A DNA stretch of 8,794 bases from Chlorobiota bacterium (GTDB lineage: Bacteria; Bacteroidota; Bacteroidia; Bacteroidales; B39-G9): NCBI GenBank assembly GCA_030632095.1, contig DAOVJU010000110.1:1-8794 (forward strand). Reading direction: 5' to 3'. The translations under genes and the position numbers were made by a program. Under the pieces are notes generated by a model. It saw only the letters and a list, made by a program, of their open reading frames with translations, did not search any database and was not told where the DNA came from. Below are positions 1 through 6,515 of this stretch, piece by piece (the first letter of the stretch is position 1; the number at the start of each line of letters is the position of its first letter).

Positions 1-6
1 ATTTAA

Positions 7-37
7 CCTGAAACATGAAACTTTTAACTTGAAACAT
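7..37. repeat. Short TGAAAC-rich repeat after qmoB
   Basis: Three copies of TGAAAC (9-14, 16-21, 30-35) lie within 30 bases, directly after the qmoB stop in transcription order. The pattern resembles the degenerate TGAAAC/TTAACTT repeats often found between genes in Bacteroidota; that resemblance is from memory. The window edge cuts it, so its full length is unknown. No terminator hairpin is visible in the 39 bases. Confidence 0.4.
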
Positions 38-39
38 CA

Positions 40-2154
40 TTACATATCCTTAAAAGGGTTCGGGCCAATTTCTTCAATTATTTCCACATATTCATTAATA
101 ATTTCAGGGATTTTGTAATAGTCTGTGATTTCAACAAATTCAGTCTTTATTCTTTCTGGTTCCAGCATCATGGTTTCCAGTGTTTCCTGTATATTTTCAC
201 CACGAGTTTCGGTTAATTCACTACCATGTATAAAATGGCATTGATAATCATCTCCAGGCTTACAGCCAATTTGCAATATGCCATCAAATCCCTTTGACAA
301 AGCATCTGAAATCCATACCTTGTTAATTGAGCCAATACAGCGGACAGGAATTATTCGAACATAAGGGCTGATTTTTAACCGTTTAGTTCCAGCCATGTCA
401 AATGCAGGATAGGCATCATTTTCGCAAACAAAGGCCAGTATTCTTGGCTTTTCTTCAAATTCATCCGGGACATGAACTGACTTGATCATGGCAGAAATAG
501 AATTGATAGAAAAATCCGAAAAACTGATTATCCGTTCAGGACAAGAACCCAAACAAATTCCGCATCTTCTACATCGCGATGGATTGGGCAAAGGTGTCCC
601 TTTTTCTGTTTCATCATATACACCAAACGGACATTCTTCTGTACAGCGCTTGCAATCGGTACAACGATCCATATATAGATCGGGATATGTTTTGTCGCCG
701 GAACGTGGATGAACAGCCTCTCCTCTTTTAGTTGCTTCAATACATTGAATGGCCTTAAGCATTGCACCGGCAGCATCTTCTTTTGAAGCTGCAATATCCA
801 TTGGCGCCCTCAGGCTTCCCGCGGCATAAATGCCGGTTCTTCTCGACTCATAGGGAAAACAAATAAAATGAGAATCGGAAAACTGGTATTTTAGTTCAGG
901 CAGGCCTTTCCCCATGCGATAATTCAGATTGAGGTCTTCAGTATTGTTCGGAGTCATTCCGGTTGCTAACACAACCATGTCAACAACAATGGAAATATCT
1001 TGTCCAAGCAAGCTTTGTTGTACTTCTACTCTTAGTTTTCCATCCTTTTCATTTACTGAATTTATTTCTCCTTTGGTAAAGAATATCTGGTCATCTTTCT
1101 GTACTTCTTTGTAAAATTCTTCATAAAGACCAAGTGTTCTAATGTCTTTGTAAATGACAAACACATTTGAATCCGGATTGAGTTCGCGAATGTATTTAGC
1201 TTGTTTTAACGAAGTGCCGCAACAAAATGATGAACAATAAGAAAGATGATTTTTATCCCTTGATCCGGCACATTGAATAAAAAGTATGTCTTTGGGAATT
1301 TTTTGCGAACCAGATTTTACTATTTCTTCAAACTCAATGTTGGTAACAATGTTTTTAAATTTTCCATATCCCAAATGTGATAGTTTGTTTGCAGCATAAG
1401 GTTTCCAGCCTGTTGATGCAACAATGGAGCCAACGGTTATTTTTTCCTCTTTACCATTAAACAGGGTAACTTCAAAAAACCCTGGTTGCCCGGAGATTTC
1501 TTTTATAGTTGTTGATTTATAAATCTTAATATTTGAATGGTTTTCAAGTTCAGCTATTTTGTCTTTTATTTCAGGTTCAATTAGCTTATTAAATGGTGCT
1601 TTCGAAGGAATTTGTTTATATAATTTGTTAGTCCATCCTCCTGGTTCATTTTCTTTCTCAACTAAATGAACTTTATAGCCTGCTTTTGCACCTTCCAGCG
1701 ATGCAGTAATTCCGGTAATTCCTCCTCCCACTACAAGAATTTCAGAACTTATTTCATCAACAATATACGGAACAGGGTTTGAAATACTGTTTACACGGGT
1801 AATTCCCATTCTTAAGTAATCTTCGGCAGCCATTTGTGTGTCTTCTTCGCCAGCTTCCATGCACCAGGCAACTTGCTCGCGAATATTTACACGTTCAAGG
1901 ATGATATTTTCAGGAAAATCAAAAACTTCCGTTTTCATTCGTGGCGAACAAGCAGCAATAATAACTCCATTTAGTTTTTCATTTTCAATATCCTCGTTGA
2001 TTAAATTGTAGCCTTCAACCGAGCATAAAGAAGCATGGTTTTTACAAACTGAAACATTTTCTTCAGAAATTGCTACTTTAACTAGCTTTTCAATATCTAT
2101 TGCTTTACCAATATCACAACCTGAGCAAATGTATGTACCGATTCGTTTTTTCAA
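40..2154 (-). CDS. qmoB: Quinone-interacting oxidoreductase subunit QmoB (HdrA-like flavoprotein with MvhD domain)
   Basis: This is the cytoplasmic FAD/iron-sulfur subunit of the Qmo complex, which links APS reductase to the quinone pool. The 704 residues show an HdrA-type N-terminal region (Cys10, Cys13, Cys37, Cys44 and a CSPR motif at 69-72), an FAD-binding GGGITG at 143-148, the HdrA signature CAGSRD at 295-300 followed by YCSSFCCG (306-313), two [4Fe-4S] motifs (Cys498/501/504/508 and Cys528/531/534/538), and a C-terminal MvhD/FlpD-like domain from about 570 with Cys577, 606, 631 and 639. That order (HdrA core, double ferredoxin, MvhD) separates QmoB from QmoA. The start is TTG: the in-frame stop TAA lies 21 bases upstream with no ATG between, and the first internal ATG (residue 73) would remove conserved N-terminal sequence. 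It follows qmoA by 130 bases. QmoC would be expected next but is off the window. A generic HdrA is the alternative; the aprBA-qmoA context argues against it. Confidence 0.94.
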   Translation of the reverse strand: MKKRIGTYICSGCDIGKAIDIEKLVKVAISEENVSVCKNHASLCSVEGYNLINEDIENEKLNGVIIAACSPRMKTEVFDFPENIILERVNIREQVAWCMEAGEEDTQMAAEDYLRMGITRVNSISNPVPYIVDEISSEILVVGGGITGITASLEGAKAGYKVHLVEKENEPGGWTNKLYKQIPSKAPFNKLIEPEIKDKIAELENHSNIKIYKSTTIKEISGQPGFFEVTLFNGKEEKITVGSIVASTGWKPYAANKLSHLGYGKFKNIVTNIEFEEIVKSGSQKIPKDILFIQCAGSRDKNHLSYCSSFCCGTSLKQAKYIRELNPDSNVFVIYKDIRTLGLYEEFYKEVQKDDQIFFTKGEINSVNEKDGKLRVEVQQSLLGQDISIVVDMVVLATGMTPNNTEDLNLNYRMGKGLPELKYQFSDSHFICFPYESRRTGIYAAGSLRAPMDIAASKEDAAGAMLKAIQCIEATKRGEAVHPRSGDKTYPDLYMDRCTDCKRCTEECPFGVYDETEKGTPLPNPSRCRRCGICLGSCPERIISFSDFSINSISAMIKSVHVPDEFEEKPRILAFVCENDAYPAFDMAGTKRLKISPYVRIIPVRCIGSINKVWISDALSKGFDGILQIGCKPGDDYQCHFIHGSELTETRGENIQETLETMMLEPERIKTEFVEITDYYKIPEIINEYVEIIEEIGPNPFKDM

Positions 2155-2284
2155 AATTCTATTCTTTTTTTGTTATGTCTTGAGTGTGAGTTCACATCCC
2201 CCCGCCCCCTTCGCCTTCACACAAATCCGTTTCACAAGGGGGAGTGTGTGAGTTTGTGTTTTGAGAATTGAATCGAGAAAATAT
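2155..2284. repeat. qmoA-qmoB spacer with C/G-rich inverted repeat
   Basis: The spacer holds CCCCCTT (2205-2211) and its exact complement AAGGGGG (2236-2242) around a 24-base loop. A second C-run lies beside the left arm (2198-2203). Near-direct repeats flank the structure: GAGTGTGAGTT at 2182-2192 and GAGTGTGTGAGTT at 2242-2254. The composition differs sharply from the A/T-rich surroundings. The form, a C-run pair, CTTC and later AAGGGGGAG, resembles a dispersed intergenic repeat I recall from Bacteroidota genomes, but copy number cannot be tested here. The qmoA-qmoB transcript should fold here. No U-run follows on either strand, so a terminator is not supported. Confidence 0.55.
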
Positions 2285-3514
2285 TTATTGTATAGCTTTC
2301 AATGCAGCGGCTGTAGCATCTTTCACCGAGGACGACACATCCATTGGTTTTTTGCAACAGGCAACTACATGAATGCCTTCTTTTTGATCAGCATTTAAAA
2401 AGCTAAATTTATTCTTATTTAATTTAATTGTCGGCTCATTTGGGATTATTCCTGTTGCCAGAACAACCAAATCAGCTTCATGTTTTTCCTTTTTACCCAA
2501 CAAGGTATCTTCAGCCTCAACAACCAGGTTTTTAGAATTCTTAATCTCTTCAATTTTTGCTACTTTCCCTTTTATCAATTCAATATTTTTATTCTCCTCA
2601 ACCTTATTTAAAAAATCTTCATTTCTTCCGGCAACCCTTAAGTCGATATAGAAAATCTTGATTTTACTATCCGGATATCTTTCCTGAATTGAAAGCGCAT
2701 GTTTTAACGAAGCAGAACAACATACTGCAGAACAATAAGAAAGATAATTTTCATCTCTTGAGCCGGCACACTGAACAAATACTACTTCTTTCGGTGTTTT
2801 TTGATCAGAAGGCCTTACTAAATTGTTGCTTCCAAAACCATTAGAAGCAATTAATCGTTCAAACTCGACATTTGTAATAACATTTTCAAATTCTGAATAA
2901 TTTAAATTAGCTATTTTGTTTGCATCAAAGTTTTGCCATCCGGTAGCGGTAATTATAGAATGAACGCTAAATTCTTGTATTGTCTCTTTTGCAGAAAAAT
3001 CAATTGCATTATATTCACACACCTCAACACATTTATTACAAGAATCTTTTTTACAATATTTTTCATCAATATGATATTTCATGGGAAAGGCCATTTCATG
3101 AGGCAAATAGATAGCTTTAGTTTTATCAAAACCATAATTGAATTCATTAGGCCTTTCTTCCGGGCAGACTTCCACACATTTACCGCAAGAAGTGCATATA
3201 TCTTTAACATATTGTGGTTCTGTTTTCAGTTTTACCAGAAAACTCCCCTTTTCTCCGGAGATATCAACAACTTCAGATGAAGTGTAAAATTTAACTCGTG
3301 GATTTTGACGAATTCTTCTGAAATTAATTTCCAAACCACAAGCAGGTGGACAAAGTTTTGGAAAGTAATTGTTCATCTGAATTACATTTCCTCCCATATA
3401 TGGTTTTTTCTCAATCAGAATTACCTCTTTGCCAACTTCTGCAATTTCAACAGCAGCCGTAATTCCGCTAATTCCTCCGCCAATAACCAGAATAGGTTTT
3501 TCTGTCTTATTCAT
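2285..3514 (-). CDS. qmoA: Quinone-interacting oxidoreductase subunit QmoA (HdrA-like flavoprotein)
   Basis: This is the second soluble subunit of the Qmo complex, an FAD and iron-sulfur protein related to heterodisulfide reductase HdrA, thought to stand between APS reductase and QmoB/QmoC. Its 409 residues fit the family. Visible motifs are the N-terminal Rossmann GGGISG (12-17), YFPKLCPPACGLEINFRR (50-67, Cys55 and Cys59), CTSCGKCVEVC (Cys107/110/113/117), a second cluster-like motif Cys154-x4-Cys159-xx-Cys162-xxx-Cys166, CAGSRDENYLSYC (249-261) followed by a Cys265-Cys266 pair, and a C-terminal FAD segment VVLATG (350-355). It lacks the C-terminal double ferredoxin and MvhD parts of QmoB. 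ATG at 3512-3514 is preceded by AGAAAAG, a weak A-rich leader typical of low-Shine-Dalgarno hosts. It lies 253 bases after aprA and 130 before qmoB, on the same strand, in the usual apr-qmo order. Confidence 0.94.
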   Translation of the reverse strand: MNKTEKPILVIGGGISGITAAVEIAEVGKEVILIEKKPYMGGNVIQMNNYFPKLCPPACGLEINFRRIRQNPRVKFYTSSEVVDISGEKGSFLVKLKTEPQYVKDICTSCGKCVEVCPEERPNEFNYGFDKTKAIYLPHEMAFPMKYHIDEKYCKKDSCNKCVEVCEYNAIDFSAKETIQEFSVHSIITATGWQNFDANKIANLNYSEFENVITNVEFERLIASNGFGSNNLVRPSDQKTPKEVVFVQCAGSRDENYLSYCSAVCCSASLKHALSIQERYPDSKIKIFYIDLRVAGRNEDFLNKVEENKNIELIKGKVAKIEEIKNSKNLVVEAEDTLLGKKEKHEADLVVLATGIIPNEPTIKLNKNKFSFLNADQKEGIHVVACCKKPMDVSSSVKDATAAALKAIQ

Positions 3515-3540
3515 AGACTTTTCTAATTAAGCACCAAAAA

Positions 3541-3595
3541 ACAATTTACAAATAACAAATAAAAACCAAAACTCAATTTTCAATGATTAAAACTT
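3541..3595 (-). repeat. A/T-rich dispersed repeat, copy A (upstream of qmoA)
   Basis: The segment ACTCAATTTTCAATG (3571-3585), preceded by CAAATAACAAATAAAAACC, closely matches the segment ACTCGAATTTTCAATG at 5720-5735 before aprA, where the leading part is also similar. Over the best part (about 3566-3585) the two differ by one inserted G and one or two substitutions. Both copies sit roughly 20-80 bases upstream of a start codon and in the same orientation. Read in the gene direction the repeat is rich in TATTTG and TTTG words. Low complexity lowers certainty, but the shared order of words exceeds simple A/T richness. Confidence 0.55.
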
Positions 3596-3629
3596 ATGGT
3601 TCCATGTTATATAGTGGGTAATCAAATTT

Positions 3630-3744
3630 GCCACTGATTAACAGATTATAAAACTACTCTTTTTGCTATTAATGGATTTCCCTGTTCTGAATATTTGGCT
3701 TCGCCGAGCTAAAGGTTCATAAGTTTATCTGTAAAATCTGTGGC
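3630..3744. repeat. Imperfect 24-bp inverted repeat, MITE-like, between aprA and qmoA
   Basis: The left arm begins GCCACTGATTAACAGATTAT (from 3630). The reverse complement of the right arm (3721-3744) begins GCCACAGATTTTACAGATAA. Nine of the first ten positions match, and the ACAGAT block matches after a one-base shift. The 67-base interior (3654-3720) contains a small GC patch (GGCTTCGCCGAGC, 3697-3709). CCACAGATT-type words are, from memory, a widely scattered bacterial intergenic repeat. The element starts 24 bases after the aprA stop, so it would be transcribed and could form a hairpin in the aprA-qmoA message. It carries no transposase. Confidence 0.6.
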
Positions 3745-3767
3745 TTTTATTTGAAATTTGTAAGTTA

Positions 3768-5666
3768 TTAATTGTCCTTGTTTAATTCATAAATTTCTCG
3801 TCGAATCATTTCCCATTCATCCGTTTCCGGATTCCACTTACAATTAGCAAATACTTTCCAATCTTCTTTCATTTCCGGATGATCTGTTCTGAAATAGTAT
3901 CCCGGCCAGCGTGTTTCTTCCCTGAAAAGCATAGTTCTGATATGTGATTCAGCTTGCCACATACGATGTACATTTTCCCAGCAACGCATTAATTCGTTCA
4001 GATCCTTCGCAGCTAATTTATCAGCATCTTCTTTCATGTATTCTAAAAACTCCAATCCTTTTTCCAGCAAAGCTTTTGAAGTCTTAAAATTCATTGATGC
4101 TCCACCGGCATATTCATCCATGATCTTTTGTAAACGGAACATAAACATTTTTGGCTTAATGAAATTAGGATTTACATCCTCATCATTAGCATAATCTTTA
4201 TGTGCTTCAAAAGTTGCAAGTGGTTGCAATATTTTTTGCTCTAATTCTTTGATCTTTTCTTCATTAAATGCTTCTAATTCAGGGTTATCAATACAAAAAG
4301 CAAGAGCCGCCTTAGCTGCAATTCTGCCTTCGGTAAACGAACCGGATGAGAATTTATGGGATGAAGCCCCTGAAGCATCACCGGCAGCAAATAATCCTTT
4401 AATGGTTGTCATATTATCATATCCCCAATGGTAATCTTCCGACGGGGCCAAATCTTTCGGGCCACTTATCCATGCACCCGAAGCTCCTGAATGAGAGCTT
4501 ATAAAATAAGGTTCGCAGGCAGCAATTTCTGATGGTGTATTTTCCGGTTCAATATTATGTGCAGCCCAGTTTAATGCCTGGCTAATGGTCATATCTAAAA
4601 AATCTTCCCATGCTTCTGATTCAAGTTCTTTAAGTTTTCTTTTAGCTTGTTTTTCGTCAGGAATTTCAGCAACTATTTTTTTAATGGCATCATCCGTTTT
4701 CATATAAATTGGACCATTGCCTGCTTCTAACTCTAAAAGCATTAAATAGTTCCTTAAATTAGCAGGGGTTGGTTTAGCTGTTCCATAAGGAGCCCATTTT
4801 TCCAATTCAGATGCACGGGTTACCATGTAGTCTTCTCCTTTTGCATTAGTGGCTTTCGATTTAAAAAGAAGAAACCATGCACCAACCGGGCCATAAGAAT
4901 CTTTAAAACGAACAGGAACAAAGCGTACTTCCTGGCAGGTCATTTCAGCACCGGCTTTAAGTGTAAAATAAGCACTAGCACCAGAATTAAATGGTGGATA
5001 CCACGATCTTCCCAGTCCTTCACCAACCGATCTCGGACGAAAAACATGAACCGCACCGCCCATTACATCAAGAACTGCCTTTGCTTTGAAAATATAGAAT
5101 TTATTTTCCCGAACACTAAAACCTGCAGCTCCAACGCATCTTTCACCATCCATTATAGGTTCAGTAATGAAGATCCTTTCATAATATTCACCATTTTCTC
5201 CAAGCTCTTTTAGTGCATTTTTTGCTGCTTCTGAGACAATGTTTTTATACGATTCACCATGGATCATAATTTGCCAGCGGCCTTCATTAACATAATTTCC
5301 TTCATCGTCTTTCCATATAGGTAATCCCCATTTTTCAAAAAGATGTACTGAAGAATCCACATGGCGGGCAATATTAGCTACCAAATCATCACGGGCAATT
5401 CCCATGAGATCGGTTTTCACGTAATTCACATAATCTTCTACAGTATTTTTTTCGTTTTTTAATCCCAAATAGAGGTTAATAGCTGAAAGTCCCATTGCCA
5501 CTGCCCCACTTCTTTCCATGGCAGCTTTGTCAACAACAGTTACTTTTAAGTCATGCTTTTTTGCCCAGTGCGATGCTTCAAATGCTGCTCCGCAAGCAGC
5601 CATTCCGCCTCCGAGAATTAATAGGTCAGTTTCTATTATTATGGTTTCGAAGTTGTCTATATTCAT
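3768..5666 (-). CDS. aprA: Adenylylsulfate (APS) reductase alpha subunit AprA
   Basis: This is the catalytic flavoprotein of dissimilatory APS reductase (APS + 2 e- to and from sulfite + AMP), a cytoplasmic member of the fumarate reductase-like FAD family. The 632 residues match the normal AprA size. Visible are the dinucleotide-binding LLILGGGMAACGAAFEA (15-31), ERSGAVAMGLSAIN (51-64), WYPPFNSGA (222-230), RFVPVRFKDSYGPVGAWF (248-265), SSHSGASGAW (390-399) and FAAGDASGASSHKFSSGSF (426-444). By eye, Arg253 and His392 align with the substrate-site Arg265 and His398 of the Archaeoglobus fulgidus enzyme, and Trp222 with its flavin-stacking Trp234, so the protein looks active. The C-terminal aromatic region (WPGYYFRTDHPE, 593-604) is also typical. 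No Shine-Dalgarno precedes the ATG at 5664-5666. The 262-base gap to aprB is odd because aprB and aprA are normally nearly contiguous. The sequence alone does not say whether it reduces APS or oxidises sulfite. Confidence 0.98.
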   Translation of the reverse strand: MNIDNFETIIIETDLLILGGGMAACGAAFEASHWAKKHDLKVTVVDKAAMERSGAVAMGLSAINLYLGLKNEKNTVEDYVNYVKTDLMGIARDDLVANIARHVDSSVHLFEKWGLPIWKDDEGNYVNEGRWQIMIHGESYKNIVSEAAKNALKELGENGEYYERIFITEPIMDGERCVGAAGFSVRENKFYIFKAKAVLDVMGGAVHVFRPRSVGEGLGRSWYPPFNSGASAYFTLKAGAEMTCQEVRFVPVRFKDSYGPVGAWFLLFKSKATNAKGEDYMVTRASELEKWAPYGTAKPTPANLRNYLMLLELEAGNGPIYMKTDDAIKKIVAEIPDEKQAKRKLKELESEAWEDFLDMTISQALNWAAHNIEPENTPSEIAACEPYFISSHSGASGAWISGPKDLAPSEDYHWGYDNMTTIKGLFAAGDASGASSHKFSSGSFTEGRIAAKAALAFCIDNPELEAFNEEKIKELEQKILQPLATFEAHKDYANDEDVNPNFIKPKMFMFRLQKIMDEYAGGASMNFKTSKALLEKGLEFLEYMKEDADKLAAKDLNELMRCWENVHRMWQAESHIRTMLFREETRWPGYYFRTDHPEMKEDWKVFANCKWNPETDEWEMIRREIYELNKDN

Positions 5667-5680
5667 AGCTTATATTTTAA

Positions 5681-5743
5681 ATAACAATAATCAAATAACA
5701 AAAAACAAATAAATCCCAAACTCGAATTTTCAATGTACAAAAC
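5681..5743 (-). repeat. A/T-rich dispersed repeat, copy B (upstream of aprA)
   Basis: AATCAAATAACAAAAAAC followed by CCCAAACTCGAATTTTCAATG (about 5688-5735) shares its word order with copy A before qmoA and, in inverted orientation, with copy C at 5865-5928. It begins 15 bases upstream of the aprA start codon, so in the gene direction it makes up most of the aprA leader. The stretch between copies B and C (5744-5864) shows no gene or motif I recognise. Confidence 0.55.
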
Positions 5744-5864
5744 AAGCCGTGAATAAGCTTTTGTATTTATATGAACATATTTCAATATAAAAAAAGAAAA
5801 ACTATTTTGATTTTTCGAACACGATTAGCAAAATAAAACGTTCTTTCTTCAAGATCGTAAACAG

Positions 5865-5928
5865 GTTTTGAATTTGAAATTTTTGACATTGATTATTATT
5901 TGTAATTTGGGTTTTGTAATTTGTGATT
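5865..5928 (+). repeat. A/T-rich dispersed repeat, copy C (inverted, directly after aprB)
   Basis: The reverse complement of this segment contains, in order, AATCACAAATTACAAAACCC, AAATTACAAATAAT and TCAATGTCAAAA. These correspond to AATCAAATAACAAAAAAC, CCCAAACTCGAATTT and TCAATGTACAAAA in copy B. Copies B and C are therefore an imperfect inverted pair enclosing about 120 bases, which could be a small non-autonomous element or a long transcribed hairpin. The segment ends at the aprB stop codon. Alignment was by eye and includes gaps. Confidence 0.5.
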
Positions 5929-6363
5929 CTACTTTTTATAAAGCTCCGTTCCAAGAGAATCTGGCTCAGTCCTTAAAAGAGGACTTTTCAAATCATCCGT
6001 TCCGGTTTCAAATCCTGCATCTGGCTCAATACTTCCTTCCGGTGTTGTTCGTATCGGAAATTTAAAGCGTTTAATTTTCTTGTTTCTAAATCTGACAGAC
6101 CACATAATGGTATCAGTACTACGCAAAGGTTGAACAACAGCACCAAGTGGCATAAAATCGGCATAACCTCTTACTTCAATGGCTTGGGTCGGGCAAATTT
6201 TTACACAACTATAACACTCCCAGCACATTTCCACTGCTTGATTATATGCTTTGTTTTTTTCTAGGTCCAATACCATTAAATTGTTCGGACAAATGTATTG
6301 ACAGGCAGTTTTATCCAGTGCTTTACATCCGTCGCATTTTTCGTTAATTACAAAACTTGGCAT
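5929..6363 (-). CDS. aprB: Adenylylsulfate (APS) reductase beta subunit AprB
   Basis: This is the electron-transfer subunit of dissimilatory APS reductase. It carries two [4Fe-4S] clusters that pass electrons between AprA's FAD and the external partner, here expected to be Qmo. The 144 residues are a normal AprB length. Cluster ligands are Cys10, Cys13, Cys21, Cys25 and Cys47, Cys50, Cys53, Cys57. Trp48 in CWECYSC matches the tryptophan (B48 in Archaeoglobus fulgidus) placed on the electron path. The family segment EVRGYADFMPLGA (63-75) follows, then a charged C-terminal tail of the kind that wraps around AprA. The start ATG at 6361-6363 gives the canonical MPSFV beginning. It is the first gene of the minus-strand group, with a good promoter candidate 23-30 bases upstream. 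It is separated from aprA by an unusually long, repeat-filled spacer. Confidence 0.97.
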   Translation of the reverse strand: MPSFVINEKCDGCKALDKTACQYICPNNLMVLDLEKNKAYNQAVEMCWECYSCVKICPTQAIEVRGYADFMPLGAVVQPLRSTDTIMWSVRFRNKKIKRFKFPIRTTPEGSIEPDAGFETGTDDLKSPLLRTEPDSLGTELYKK

Positions 6364-6385
6364 GATTCAAATATTTGATTTAGCA

Positions 6386-6417
6386 CAAACTTAGTTTAAC
6401 TTTCCGAAAGTTTAAAA
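6386..6417 (-). promoter_or_regulatory. Probable Bacteroidota-type promoter of aprB
   Basis: Read on the minus strand, TAAGTTTG (6393 to 6386) matches the Bacteroidota -7 consensus TAnnTTTG at every fixed position. TTTT (6417 to 6414) stands 20 bases upstream, where the -33 TTTG element is expected. Transcription would start near 6380, leaving a leader of about 17 bases before the aprB ATG. There is no Shine-Dalgarno-like sequence in that leader. The consensus is known from Bacteroides and Flavobacterium; use of this site is inferred. Confidence 0.6.
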
Positions 6418-6428
6418 CTTTCGGAAAG
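6398..6428. promoter_or_regulatory. Double palindrome, candidate operator at the aprB promoter
   Basis: AACTTTC-C-GAAAGTT (6398-6412) is a perfect 7-bp-arm palindrome. CTTTC-G-GAAAG (6418-6428) is a second with 5-bp arms. Their centres (6405 and 6423) are 18 bp apart. Together they form one larger perfect inverted repeat with 14-bp arms (6400-6413 and 6415-6428) around A6414. The first palindrome fills the spacer between the -33 and -7 elements proposed for aprB, and the second lies just upstream of -33. This arrangement fits a dimeric repressor binding two adjacent sites. I cannot name the regulator family from the site. Confidence 0.6.
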
Positions 6429-6515
6429 ATGGTGATTCTTGAACCTGTAATTTAAATTCAGTTTAAGGAAGAATAATTAGGGAATTTAAAATTAAAAATC
6501 CTCCGCTTGCAAGGT

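Noticed and set aside
528..794. Minus-strand open frame of 88 codons inside qmoB
   Set aside because: It is an out-of-frame shadow of the qmoB ferredoxin region; the Cys-containing segments are only coherent in the qmoB frame.
2185..2196. TGTGA-GT-TCACA resembles a CRP/FNR half-site pair
   Set aside because: The spacing is 2 bases, not the 6 (CRP) or 4 (FNR) needed, and it sits inside a repeat-like spacer.
2198..2262. C/G-rich hairpin between qmoA and qmoB as a rho-independent terminator
   Set aside because: No T-run follows the stem on either strand, the loop is 24 bases, and qmoB lies downstream in the same direction.
2933..3526. Plus-strand open frames opposite qmoA
   Set aside because: They are antisense shadows of a well-supported gene with no recognisable protein features.
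5868..6065. Plus-strand open frame starting in the spacer and running into aprB
   Set aside because: It overlaps the inverted A/T-rich repeat and the antisense of aprB and resembles no protein family.
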